Shown here: one piece after another, positions 1-8,369 of the stretch
How the letters are laid out: every line of letters begins with the position of its first letter
How positions within the stretch are numbered: the stretch's first letter is position 1
NCBI GenBank assembly: GCA_021442645.1
Contig: JABUSR010000091.1
Span: 1 to 23,255, forward strand
Source of the DNA: Ruminiclostridium sp.
GTDB lineage: Bacteria; Bacillota; Clostridia; Oscillospirales; Oscillospiraceae
Direction: 5' to 3'
DNA length: 23,255 nucleotides
Made by a program: the position numbers and the translations under genes
The notes under the pieces: model-generated
Told to the model about the DNA's origin: nothing
Databases searched by the model: none
What the model saw: the letters and a program-made list of their open reading frames with translations, nothing else

Positions 1-119
1 TGATGCTTCAAAAGGCGTCTCATACGAAATCGACGCCTCTGCGGAGGCGATTAAAACAAACCAATTTTTGTCTTGTTTTAATCGGATTTCAGTATAACGT
101 AAAAGAAACCATATATTTG
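1..119. other. Non-coding stretch with overlapping inverted repeats upstream of glyS
   Basis: I see no gene here. Three possible stems overlap: GGCGTC at 14-19 with GACGCC at 32-37, CGCCTC at 34-39 with GAGGCG at 44-49, and a perfect 12-bp arm CGATTAAAACAA at 48-59 with its complement at 73-84. Neighbouring stems share bases, so they cannot all form at once. None is followed directly by a T-run. They probably belong to the 3' untranslated region of a gene left of the window or to a structured RNA cut by the window edge. The function is unknown. Confidence 0.4.
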
Positions 120-151
120 GCGGGGCGACCGGTGAAGGCTGCCCCGCTTTT
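120..151 (+). terminator. Rho-independent terminator of an upstream gene
   Basis: The 7-bp stem GCGGGGC (120-126) / GCCCCGC (141-147) is followed directly by TTTT at 148-151. It sits about 25 bp before the glyS promoter, so it most likely ends a transcript entering from the left. Confidence 0.7.
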
Positions 152-176
152 CCTGTTATCAGGAATGCTTGCAATC

Positions 177-204
177 TTGACACCCATACATTTTTCGATA
201 TAAT
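177..204 (+). promoter_or_regulatory. Sigma-A type promoter for glyS
   Basis: A perfect -35 box TTGACA (177-182) and a perfect -10 box TATAAT (199-204) are separated by 16 bp. Transcription would start near 211, giving a leader of about 105 nt before glyS. Inside the leader a short hairpin CGCCG/CGGCG (about 284-301) lies just before the Shine-Dalgarno. This is the strongest consensus promoter in the window, as expected for a housekeeping synthetase. Confidence 0.85.
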
Positions 205-315
205 TATACTATTATGCTATGTGCTGTTCGGAAGGGTGAAACCGACCGTACAGAACCCATACAAAAAAGTAAAAATACATTCGCCGGGACCCATCGGCGA
301 GGGAGGAGAAATACT

Positions 316-1749
316 ATGCTTTCCAATTCTCAGAAGACCATGGACAAGATCGTTGCCCTGTGCAAGGGCCGTGGCTTTGTGTTCTCCGGCAGTGAGATTT
401 ACGGCGGCCTGGCCAATACCTGGGACTACGGCCCCCTCGGTGTAGAGCTGAAGAATAATGTGAAGAAGGCCTGGTGGAAGAAGTTCGTCCAGGAGAACCC
501 CTATAACGTTGGTCTGGACGCTGCTATCCTCATGAATCCCCAGGTTTGGGTGGCCTCCGGCCATGTGGGCGGGTTCTCCGATCCCCTCATGGACTGCAAA
601 GAATGTAAGGAGCGGTTCCGCGCGGATAAGGTCATCGAGGATTGGTGCAAAGAGAACGATTTCGACCTGGGAAAGTCTGTGGATGCCATGAGCCAGGAGG
701 AGATGAAGTCCTTCATAGAGGATCACAACATCGGCTGTCCATCCTGTGGTCAGCACAACTGGACCGACATCCGGCAGTTCAACCTGATGTTCAAGACTTT
801 CCAGGGCGTCACTGAGGATGCCAAGAACACCGTGTATTTGCGACCCGAAACCGCCCAGGGCATCTTTGTGAATTTCCAGAATGTCCAGCGCACCACCCGC
901 AGAAAGCTGCCCTTCGGCGTCTGCCAGGTGGGTAAGTCCTTCCGCAACGAGATTACCCCCGGCAACTTTACCTTCCGAACCCGTGAGTTCGAGCAGATGG
1001 AGCTGGAATTCTTCTGCAAGCCCGGCACTGAACTAGACTGGTTCTCCTACTGGAAGGATTACTGCTACAACTGGCTGAAGAATCTGAATATGCAGACGGA
1101 GAACCTGCGCCTCCGGGATCATGATCCCGAGGAGCTGAGTCACTATTCCAACGCCACCACCGACTTCGAATTCCTCTTCCCCTTTGGCTGGGGCGAACTG
1201 TGGGGTGTGGCTTCCCGTACCAATTTCGACCTGACTGCGCACCAGACCACCTCCGGCAAGGACCAGACATACTTTGACCAGGAAACCAATGAGCACTATA
1301 TCCCTTACGTCATTGAGCCCTCCCTGGGCGCCGACCGCGTGACCCTGGCCTTCCTCATCGACGCCTACGACGAAGAGGTGGTGGGCCAGGATAAGAAAGG
1401 CAATGATGACATCCGCACCGTCCTACATCTGCATCCCGCACTGGCTCCCTTTAAGTGTGCTGTGCTACCCCTGTCTAAGAAGCTGGCCGAGCCTGCCCTG
1501 GAGATTCAGCAGAAGCTGAGCAAGTACTTCATGGTAGACTATGACGAGGCGGGCTCCATCGGCAAGCGTTACCGCCGTCAGGACGAAGTGGGCACCCCCT
1601 ACTGCATCACCGTGGACTTCGACACAGTGGGCGATGGCGAGATTGCCGGCGACGGCTGTGTCACCGTCCGTGACCGCGATACCATGGAACAGGTTCGCAT
1701 GCCCATCGGCGAGTTGAAAGACTACCTCCAGGCTAAGCTGGAGTTCTGA
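316..1749 (+). CDS. glyS: Glycine--tRNA ligase (dimeric GlyQS type)
   Basis: This class II aminoacyl-tRNA synthetase of 477 aa charges tRNA-Gly with glycine in the cytoplasm. An N-terminal YGPLG stretch is at residues 38-42. A four-cysteine insertion, probably zinc-binding, uses C94/C97 and C141/C144. The PETAQGIF segment lies near 177-184. Motif 2 (GKSFRNEI, 206-213) and motif 3 (LGADR, 337-341) are intact, followed by the anticodon-binding domain. The ATG at 316 is chosen because GGGAGGAG (301-308) lies 7 bp upstream and the protein then begins as homologues do; an in-frame ATG at 214 has no such site. The gene appears monocistronic, with its own promoter and a hairpin after the stop. Confidence 0.97.
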   Translation: MLSNSQKTMDKIVALCKGRGFVFSGSEIYGGLANTWDYGPLGVELKNNVKKAWWKKFVQENPYNVGLDAAILMNPQVWVASGHVGGFSDPLMDCKECKERFRADKVIEDWCKENDFDLGKSVDAMSQEEMKSFIEDHNIGCPSCGQHNWTDIRQFNLMFKTFQGVTEDAKNTVYLRPETAQGIFVNFQNVQRTTRRKLPFGVCQVGKSFRNEITPGNFTFRTREFEQMELEFFCKPGTELDWFSYWKDYCYNWLKNLNMQTENLRLRDHDPEELSHYSNATTDFEFLFPFGWGELWGVASRTNFDLTAHQTTSGKDQTYFDQETNEHYIPYVIEPSLGADRVTLAFLIDAYDEEVVGQDKKGNDDIRTVLHLHPALAPFKCAVLPLSKKLAEPALEIQQKLSKYFMVDYDEAGSIGKRYRRQDEVGTPYCITVDFDTVGDGEIAGDGCVTVRDRDTMEQVRMPIGELKDYLQAKLEF

Positions 1750-1797
1750 GACTGACTCAAAAAACACCCAGAAAAACCGAGAATGAGAACGAAAGCG

Positions 1798-1826
1798 GAA
1801 AGGAAAGGCCTATGGCCTTTCCTTTC
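1798..1826 (+). terminator. Hairpin terminator after glyS
   Basis: A perfect 13-bp stem GAAAGGAAAGGCC (1798-1810) pairs with 1814-1826 around a 3-nt loop. The right arm is pyrimidine-rich, but no long T-run follows, so termination may be partial. Confidence 0.6.
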
Positions 1827-1917
1827 ACGCATACCTGATTTGTTCCCATAGTCAAGCCGGGTGCGACGGTGAGAGGGCTGCAGATGGCAGGCCTCCGCAT
1901 TTCAAGGAGAGATTGCT

Positions 1918-3684
1918 ATGAAAACCGTTTTACCTAAAAAGAGACCCCCCTGGCTGACCCTGTTCCTGCTGGCAGTCACCGGCCTGGTCTTTAGCGGGCT
2001 GTCCATGGAGCTGGGCAATGTGCGGGGTATCCAAGGGACAAGCCCCCTGCTGTATCTGCTGAATACTCTGCCGGTCCTGCTAATCCTGGGCTTCCTGTGG
2101 TTGCTCACTGGGCAGGCCTGGCTGGCCGGTCTGGTGACAGGTGCTGCCGTATTCCTGCTTACCTATGCGAACTACTTTAAGGTCCAGTACCGAGGAGAAC
2201 CTGTCATGTGGGAGGACCTGCACCTGTTGAAAGAGGCCGGGCAAATGGCTGGGCAGTATGACGTGAGCCCTGTTCCACGGATGTACGTTTTTATGGGAGT
2301 CATCGCCGTGCTCTCTCTCCTGCTACTCCTCTTCGGTAGGGGAAAGCCAGGGCTCAAAGTCCGGCTGGGCTCCCTAGCGGCGGTAGCGGCAGCGGGTGCC
2401 CTCTGTTTCTTTGAGCTGTTCCCGGACGAGGATCTATATAAAAATATGGCCGGAGAGCACGCTATGAGTAAGCTGGACTCCTACTTTGCCTGTGGTGTGG
2501 TCTATCCTTTTTTCCACAGTTACGGGTACTATGTGGGCTATCTGGACGGCTATAGTGTAAAAAACGCCTTAGAAGTACTGGACAAGTACGAGGACGGAGT
2601 TATCCCTGAGGACCGAAAGGTCTCTCTGGTGACCGTCCAATTGGAGGCCTATACGGATTTCTCCCTCTTTGACATTGAAGGAATCAGCCCAACTGTGTAC
2701 AAAAATTTCCATCGGGTCATGGAAGAAAGCTACACCGGCACCCTGGTGACGGATATCTTCGCCGGGGGGACCACGGAGACCGAGTGGGCGGTCCTGACCG
2801 GGGGTAATTACCACGACGATTTCGCCGTGAAGACCGACTCCGTGGCCTGGTACATGAAGGATCAGGGCTATGTTACCGGAGGTGGCCACCCCAGCCATGA
2901 GTGGTTCTATGACCGGGTCCATGTCAACGCCAACCTGGGCTTGGACAACTACCTCTTTATGGAGAACCACTACAACCAATACGAGGACGGGGACGTAGCG
3001 TACGACAACTCTTTCTTCCCCGACTTGGAGGAGCGCATCGAGGAGCACTTTGCCTCCAGCAACGCCCCCATGTTTTCCTTCAATGTGACGTATCAGGGCC
3101 ATGGCCCTTATAACCTGGAACGGACCTACTGGGGAAGCTCTTACTGCACTGGGGATTACCCGGACCACATCAGCAACGCCCTGAACCACTACCTGTACCT
3201 GATGCAGGACACCGGGAACTATGCCGCCCACCTTGTGGACTACCTGGATACCTTGGACGAGCCGGTGGTCCTCCTCCTCTATGGAGACCACAAACCATGG
3301 ATGGGCATCAATGGATCTATATATAAGGAACTGGGTATCAACATCGATGTCAACACGGAGGAGGGCTTCCTGAATTATTACTCCACATGGTATGCCGTTT
3401 GGGCCAACGAGGCCGCCAAGGAGGCCCTGGGCTTCGACTTTGAAGGGGAAGGCCCCGATTTGTCTCCCTGCTTCCTGATGGACCATGTCTTCCAGCTCTG
3501 CGGCTGGGAGGGATCGGCCTATATGCAGGCCCAGCGGGAGGTCTCTTCGGTCCTGCCGGTGATGCACACCACCGGCTGGGTGAAGGAGAATGGGTCATAT
3601 ACTGCCCAGCCCTCTGAGAAGGCCCGGGAGTTGATCCGTCAGTTCCAGGATGTTTCCATCTACGACCGGACCAGGTGGAAGTAA
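1918..3684 (+). CDS. LTA synthase family membrane sulfatase-fold protein
   Basis: This 588-aa protein has about five predicted transmembrane helices (roughly 12-30, 46-63, 66-83, 122-139 and 148-166), then an extracellular alkaline-phosphatase/sulfatase-fold domain, the layout of LtaS-type phosphoglycerol transferases. Family active-site residues are visible: metal ligand E243 in QLEAY, the nucleophile in GGTTETE (T285 or T286), and D457-H458 in YGDHKP. QGHGPY (393-398) fits the substrate loop. Known members polymerise glycerol-phosphate on lipoteichoic acid or add phosphoglycerol to cell-surface glycans; which applies here is not determined. The ATG at 1918 follows AAGGAGA (1904-1910). Terminator-like hairpins on both sides suggest a single-gene transcript, though I see no clear promoter. 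Confidence 0.85.
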   Translation: MKTVLPKKRPPWLTLFLLAVTGLVFSGLSMELGNVRGIQGTSPLLYLLNTLPVLLILGFLWLLTGQAWLAGLVTGAAVFLLTYANYFKVQYRGEPVMWEDLHLLKEAGQMAGQYDVSPVPRMYVFMGVIAVLSLLLLLFGRGKPGLKVRLGSLAAVAAAGALCFFELFPDEDLYKNMAGEHAMSKLDSYFACGVVYPFFHSYGYYVGYLDGYSVKNALEVLDKYEDGVIPEDRKVSLVTVQLEAYTDFSLFDIEGISPTVYKNFHRVMEESYTGTLVTDIFAGGTTETEWAVLTGGNYHDDFAVKTDSVAWYMKDQGYVTGGGHPSHEWFYDRVHVNANLGLDNYLFMENHYNQYEDGDVAYDNSFFPDLEERIEEHFASSNAPMFSFNVTYQGHGPYNLERTYWGSSYCTGDYPDHISNALNHYLYLMQDTGNYAAHLVDYLDTLDEPVVLLLYGDHKPWMGINGSIYKELGINIDVNTEEGFLNYYSTWYAVWANEAAKEALGFDFEGEGPDLSPCFLMDHVFQLCGWEGSAYMQAQREVSSVLPVMHTTGWVKENGSYTAQPSEKARELIRQFQDVSIYDRTRWK

Positions 3685-3721
3685 ACCCAGGAAATCGACA
3701 AAAACAGGAAGAAAAACGATA

Positions 3722-3757
3722 AAAACCGTCTATATCCCTTGTGATATAGGCGGTTTT
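3722..3757. terminator. Long hairpin terminator between the LTA-synthase-like gene and recJ
   Basis: A 15-bp stem (3722-3736 with 3743-3757, one G-T pair) has a 6-nt loop. It starts with AAAA and ends with TTTT, so it could work in both directions. It separates the LTA-synthase-like gene from recJ. Confidence 0.75.
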
Positions 3758-3862
3758 GTGGTATCCTGTAAGTTGTATATCTGTTTGTATTTTTCTTTTT
3801 TCCTGATAAACAGAGGGAGGAAAAGTTCAAGGGCAGAAATTTTCCCGAACAGAGGACAGACC

Positions 3863-5956
3863 ATGAAGTATCAGCAGTGGAACATCCAAAACATGCCCCA
3901 AGCACCATATAAAGCCATGCGAGATCAGGGAGTCCCTGCGCTGGTGGCAGCAACCCTCTGCGCTAGGGGAATATCCAGCGTTGAGGAAGCCAAGGAGTTG
4001 CTCTCCAGCAGTGCCAGCCAGCTCCAGGATCCCTTCCTCATGAAGGACATGGCCCGGGCTACCGGGCGAATCCGGGCGGCTATGGAGAGGCACGAGCGGA
4101 TTGCCGTCTATGGCGACTACGACGTGGACGGAATCACTGCTACCTGCCTTCTGACCCACTATCTTCGTAGCCAAGGGGCGGATGTGATTTACTATATTCC
4201 TAACCGCCTAGACGAGGGTTACGGGGTAAACCGCAAGGCCATCGAGAAGCTGGCCGCGGACGACATAAAGCTTATCATCACCGTGGACTGCGGTATTACC
4301 GCTGTGGAGGAAGTGAAGTACGCTCGAAGCCTGGGTCTGGATATGATCATCACCGACCACCACGAGTGCAAGGAGGAAATCCCCAACGCTGTGGCGGTGG
4401 TGGATCCCCATCGAAAGGACTGCCGCTACCCCTTTAAGGATTTGGCCGGTGTGGGTGTGGCACTGAAGGTCGTTATGGCACTGGGGGGCGAGGCCAACTA
4501 CCCTGTCCTCTTCCAAGAGTATGCCGACTTGGCAGCTGTGGGTACTGTGGCCGATGTGATGAAGTTGCTGGGCGAGAACCGTACTATTGTCCGGGTGGGC
4601 TTAAACCACTTGAAGCGGACGCGCCGAAGAGGGCTGTATTCCCTGATGATGGAGGCCGGGACTCTGAACCGATCTATCAACTCCACCACCGTGGGGTATT
4701 GTATCTCACCCCGCATCAATGCTGCCGGGCGCATGGGCCGGGCTACCATGGCTACCGAGCTTATCCTCACTGAGGATACTGCCCGGGCCGACCTGCTAGC
4801 CCATGAACTGTGCGAACTGAACCGACAACGCCAGGCGGTGGAACTGGATATCTTTAACCAATGCATCCAGAGAGTGGGCGAGCAAAAACAGTTCGATTGC
4901 CTGGTGCTGGCCGACAGGACCTGGCACCAAGGGGTGGTGGGCATCGTGGCTTCCCGTCTCAGTGAACAGTTCGCCTGCCCTGTGTTTATGATTTGTCTGC
5001 AGGAGGACGGTAAAGGCAAGGGCTCCTGCCGATCTTACGGTGGATTCAACCTGTTCTGTTCCCTGGAGCAGTGTGCAGACATCCTGGAGGGCTACGGTGG
5101 TCACGCCCTGGCCGCGGGCTTTACCATCCTTGAGGAGAATATCGATACCTTCCGGACCCGAATGGAGGGGATTATCCGGGAGAAGACCGGCGGCGAGAAG
5201 ATGGTCTCCACCCTCAATGTTGACGGGGAAATCGAGGACACCGGAATCCTCACCGTGGAACAAGTGGACGCTCTGTCCATGCTGGAGCCATATGGGGCCG
5301 GGAATCCCAAGCCCATCTTTTCCCTGTCCGGGGTGACGGTGACCTGTCTGTCCGATGTGGGCGGCGGCCGCCACCTGAAGATGCGGGCTAGCCGGGATGG
5401 CCGAACCGTGGATATGATCTTCTTCTCGGTGACCCGGAGCAAGGCCGGGCTCACTGTGGGAGACCGGGCCGATGTGGCTTTCTATCCCCAAATCAACGAG
5501 TACCGGGGCTCCCGGACGGTGCAGCTCCACTTGGTGGACCTGCGGCCGGCTTACTCCAAAAAGCAGCAGGAGGAGAAGGCGCTCTATCAGAAGTTCTGCC
5601 GGGGCGAGGACATAACACCCAAGGAGGCCCGGGCCATGATTCCCCAGCGGGACGAGTTCGCTGGGGTTTGGCGGTACCTGGCCTGCCGGAACGGCGAGGT
5701 ATCGGACACCCCCATCCGCCTGGCCAGAAAGGTGGCCCACGAGGCAGACCTGGTAGAGTCCGCTCTGCGGACTATGATTTGCTTGGATGTGATGGAGCAG
5801 CTGGATCTGCTCAAGTTCACTTGGGAGGAGGGAGACGTCCTGCGAATCACCCTCCGGAAACGTTGGGGCAAGGGAAAGGTCAACCTCTATGAAGCCCCGA
5901 TTATCCAGAAGCTCCAGGATATCGCCTGGAACGAGAATAGAAAAGCGGAGGCCTGA
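3863..5956 (+). CDS. recJ: Single-stranded-DNA-specific 5'-3' exonuclease RecJ
   Basis: RecJ degrades single-stranded DNA 5' to 3' in recombination and mismatch or base-excision repair. In this 697-aa product the DHH domain carries YGDYDVDG (83-90), VDCGIT (141-146) and TDHH (164-167), which bind the catalytic metals. The DHHA1 motif GGHALAAGF starts near residue 412, followed by an OB-fold region and a helical tail. It is shorter at the C-terminus than the roughly 790-aa Bacillus protein. The frame is open upstream, but the ATG at 3863 follows AGAGGA (3851-3856) and begins the conserved sequence. The next gene is relA; the apt gene often found between them in Firmicutes is absent. Confidence 0.95.
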   Translation: MKYQQWNIQNMPQAPYKAMRDQGVPALVAATLCARGISSVEEAKELLSSSASQLQDPFLMKDMARATGRIRAAMERHERIAVYGDYDVDGITATCLLTHYLRSQGADVIYYIPNRLDEGYGVNRKAIEKLAADDIKLIITVDCGITAVEEVKYARSLGLDMIITDHHECKEEIPNAVAVVDPHRKDCRYPFKDLAGVGVALKVVMALGGEANYPVLFQEYADLAAVGTVADVMKLLGENRTIVRVGLNHLKRTRRRGLYSLMMEAGTLNRSINSTTVGYCISPRINAAGRMGRATMATELILTEDTARADLLAHELCELNRQRQAVELDIFNQCIQRVGEQKQFDCLVLADRTWHQGVVGIVASRLSEQFACPVFMICLQEDGKGKGSCRSYGGFNLFCSLEQCADILEGYGGHALAAGFTILEENIDTFRTRMEGIIREKTGGEKMVSTLNVDGEIEDTGILTVEQVDALSMLEPYGAGNPKPIFSLSGVTVTCLSDVGGGRHLKMRASRDGRTVDMIFFSVTRSKAGLTVGDRADVAFYPQINEYRGSRTVQLHLVDLRPAYSKKQQEEKALYQKFCRGEDITPKEARAMIPQRDEFAGVWRYLACRNGEVSDTPIRLARKVAHEADLVESALRTMICLDVMEQLDLLKFTWEEGDVLRITLRKRWGKGKVNLYEAPIIQKLQDIAWNENRKAEA

Positions 5957-6025
5957 TATCCACAGGCCTGACAATTGTGAGATGCGAAAGGGAGAAAATC
6001 CCACCGTGTGAAAGGAAGCCGGTTT

Positions 6026-8257
6026 ATGGAGGATAAGTTGGACGCTCGATTCCAAGAGCTGGAGCAAAAACTGAAGAATATGAGCGAGGAGGATCTGGAA
6101 CGGGTCCGGGAGTCCTTCCAGTACGCCAAGACCTACCACGAGGGCCAGCTGAGAAAGGATGGTTCACCCTACATCACCCATCCTCTGGAGGTGGCGCATC
6201 TGGTGGCAGAACTGGGGCTGGACGCAGACTCCGTTATGGCGGCGCTGCTCCACGACACCATCGAGGATACCGACGCCACCTATGATGAGGTGGCCCGGCG
6301 GTTCACCTCGGCGGTGGCTGACCTGGTGGAGGGTGTCACAAAACTGGACAAGGTGAAGCACACCTCAATCGAAGAGAAGCAGATGGAGAACCTGCGCAAG
6401 ATGCTTATGGCTATGGCCAAGGACGTCCGGGTTATGCTCATCAAGATTTGTGACCGACTCCACAACATCCGCACGATGGAATTTCAGTCCGAGCGGAAGC
6501 GGCGGGAGAAATCCCTGGAGACTTTGGAGATTTATGCCCCTATTGCCCACCGCCTGGGCATGCAGCGCATGAAGTGGGAAATGGAGGATCTCTCTCTGAA
6601 ATTCCTGGATCCCGTGGCCTATGCGGAGATCGAGGAGGAACTGTCCTGCCAGGCCGAGACCCATGCCGCCTTCATGGAGAAGATACAGAACGAGATTACC
6701 GGTCGCTTGGAGAAGGAGGGCATCAAGGCAACTGTCTACGGTCGGGTCAAGCATACCTATTCTATCTACCGAAAGATGTACGCCCAGAACAAGACCTTCA
6801 GCGAAATCTTCGATCTCTATGCCTTCCGGGTCATCGTGGACGATATCCCCGCCTGCTACTCTGTCTTGGGCTGTATCCACGATATGTACAAGGCCGTCTT
6901 GGGCCGGTTCAAAGATTATATTGGAACGCCTAAGCCCAATATGTACCAGTCCCTCCACACCACGGTCATCGGCACCGAAGGGATTCCCTTTGAAGTGCAG
7001 ATCCGCACCTGGGATATGCACCACAAGGCGGAATATGGCATCGCTGCCCATTGGAAGTACAAGAATGGTATGGCCAACAAGCAACTGGGCACGGAGGAGA
7101 CCTTCGCATGGGTCCGCCGCCTGCTGGAGAGCCAGCAGGACACCGACGCAGAGGAATACATCCGCACCCTGAAGGTAGACCTCTTTGCCGACGAGGTCTT
7201 CGTCTTCACGCCAAATGCGGATGTCATCAACCTGCCCGCCGGCGCTACCCCCATCGACTTCGCCTACGCCATCCACTCTGGGGTGGGCAACGCCATGACC
7301 GGGGCCAAGGTCAATGGCCGCATCGTGGGCTTTGATTACCAGTTGAAGTCTGGCGAGATTGTAGAGGTCATTACCTCCAAAAACGCCAAGGGACCCAGCC
7401 GCGACTGGATGAATCTGGCCAAGAGCAACCAGGCCCGCACCAAGATCCGGCAGTGGTTCAAGCGGGAGAAGCGAGAGGAGAACGTTGCCACCGGCCGAGC
7501 CATGTTCGAAGGCGAGCTCAAGCGCCTGGGCTTTACCATCGGGATGATCACCACCGAGGAGATGCTCCCCTTCATCTTGGAAAAGGTCCGCTTTAACTCC
7601 TTGGAGGAGATGTATGCCGCCATCGGCTACGGCGGCGCCTCTGCCCAGAAATGTGCCAACCGGGTGCGTGACGAGCTGGTCCACCAGGATCGCCAGCACG
7701 CCGAAGCCCTGGCTGCCGAAAAGGCTGCCCAGGAGCAGACAGCACAGGCCGGTCGGTCATCTGCCGATTCCGGCGTGGCCAAGACAGGAAGCAGAAAGTC
7801 GGTTTCCGGGGTCATTGTTTCCGATATGACTGAGTGCATGGTGAAATTCGCCAAGTGCTGTACCCCCGTGCCCGGGGACGAGATTACGGGCTTTATCACC
7901 CGGGGCTTCGGTGTTTCCGTCCACCGAAGCGACTGCCCCAATGCCCGCAACGGGATGAATCGGGAAGATGAGAAGGACCGTTGGATCAAGGTCACATGGG
8001 ATCCTTCCAGCCTGAACACTTACAAATCCACCCTGGAGCTCATCGGCAAAGACCGCAGTGGCTTGACGATGGATGTGGCCACCGTGTTGGGCACCAATAA
8101 GATTAACATTCTAACGTTTAACCTCCAATCCCTGCCCGATGGCTATGCAAAAATGAGCATTGTGGTGGAGATCCGCAGCCAGAGCGAGCTATCTTCCATG
8201 ATGAACAAGCTGCAGCAGGTCAAGGGGATCTACCAGGTGGCCCGTGTCAGCGGCTGA
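6026..8257 (+). CDS. relA: Bifunctional (p)ppGpp synthetase/hydrolase (Rel)
   Basis: This long RSH protein (743 aa) makes and degrades the stringent-response alarmones ppGpp and pppGpp. The HD hydrolase domain keeps LLHDTIED with H76-D77 and a later CDRLHN. The synthetase domain has RVKHTYSIYRKM and, at 294-297, RFKD, the RXKD motif of bifunctional Rel enzymes rather than the EXDD of monofunctional RelA. A TGS domain (near 385-450), a Cys-rich zinc-finger region (KCCTPVPGD) and a C-terminal ACT domain follow. The ATG at 6026 has AAAGGAAG (6011-6018) 7 bp upstream; an in-frame GTG at 6008 with its own AAAGGGAG would add six residues and cannot be excluded. Probably co-transcribed with recJ (69-bp gap). 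A hairpin follows. Confidence 0.96.
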   Translation: MEDKLDARFQELEQKLKNMSEEDLERVRESFQYAKTYHEGQLRKDGSPYITHPLEVAHLVAELGLDADSVMAALLHDTIEDTDATYDEVARRFTSAVADLVEGVTKLDKVKHTSIEEKQMENLRKMLMAMAKDVRVMLIKICDRLHNIRTMEFQSERKRREKSLETLEIYAPIAHRLGMQRMKWEMEDLSLKFLDPVAYAEIEEELSCQAETHAAFMEKIQNEITGRLEKEGIKATVYGRVKHTYSIYRKMYAQNKTFSEIFDLYAFRVIVDDIPACYSVLGCIHDMYKAVLGRFKDYIGTPKPNMYQSLHTTVIGTEGIPFEVQIRTWDMHHKAEYGIAAHWKYKNGMANKQLGTEETFAWVRRLLESQQDTDAEEYIRTLKVDLFADEVFVFTPNADVINLPAGATPIDFAYAIHSGVGNAMTGAKVNGRIVGFDYQLKSGEIVEVITSKNAKGPSRDWMNLAKSNQARTKIRQWFKREKREENVATGRAMFEGELKRLGFTIGMITTEEMLPFILEKVRFNSLEEMYAAIGYGGASAQKCANRVRDELVHQDRQHAEALAAEKAAQEQTAQAGRSSADSGVAKTGSRKSVSGVIVSDMTECMVKFAKCCTPVPGDEITGFITRGFGVSVHRSDCPNARNGMNREDEKDRWIKVTWDPSSLNTYKSTLELIGKDRSGLTMDVATVLGTNKINILTFNLQSLPDGYAKMSIVVEIRSQSELSSMMNKLQQVKGIYQVARVSG

Positions 8258-8301
8258 GGAACTGACGGAGGCATAACCACTCCCAAAGGGGGAATACGAG
8301 A

Positions 8302-8328
8302 AAGGAGCCGGCGTCGGCTCCTTGTCTT
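8302..8328 (+). terminator. Hairpin terminator after relA
   Basis: The stem AAGGAGCCG (8302-8310) pairs with CGGCTCCTT (8315-8323) around GCGT, followed by GTCTTT. The U-tract is weak, so some read-through into the downstream ligase operon is possible. It lies 46 bp before that gene and I see no clear promoter in between. Confidence 0.6.
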
Positions 8329-8369
8329 TCCCGAGGAATATCAGAAGGAAAGGAAGAAAATACGACCGT

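Noticed and set aside
232..248. T-box-like sequence AGGGTGAAACCGACC in the glyS leader
   Set aside because: It resembles the T-box core, but the promoter at 177-204 leaves only about 20 nt before it, so no Stem I with a Gly specifier fits, and no terminator/antiterminator pair follows. Probably chance or a remnant.
214..315. N-terminal extension of glyS from the ATG at 214
   Set aside because: It begins next to the predicted transcription start, lacks a ribosome site and is not part of the conserved protein; the ATG at 316 has a strong site.
5949..5969. Hairpin AGGCCTG/CAGGCCT across the recJ stop as a terminator
   Set aside because: The stem is 7 bp with no T-run, and relA follows closely without a visible promoter.
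4796..6139. Long antisense open frames, for example opposite recJ and relA
   Set aside because: These are products of GC-rich codon bias on the coding strand; their translations show no recognisable domains and no ribosome sites.
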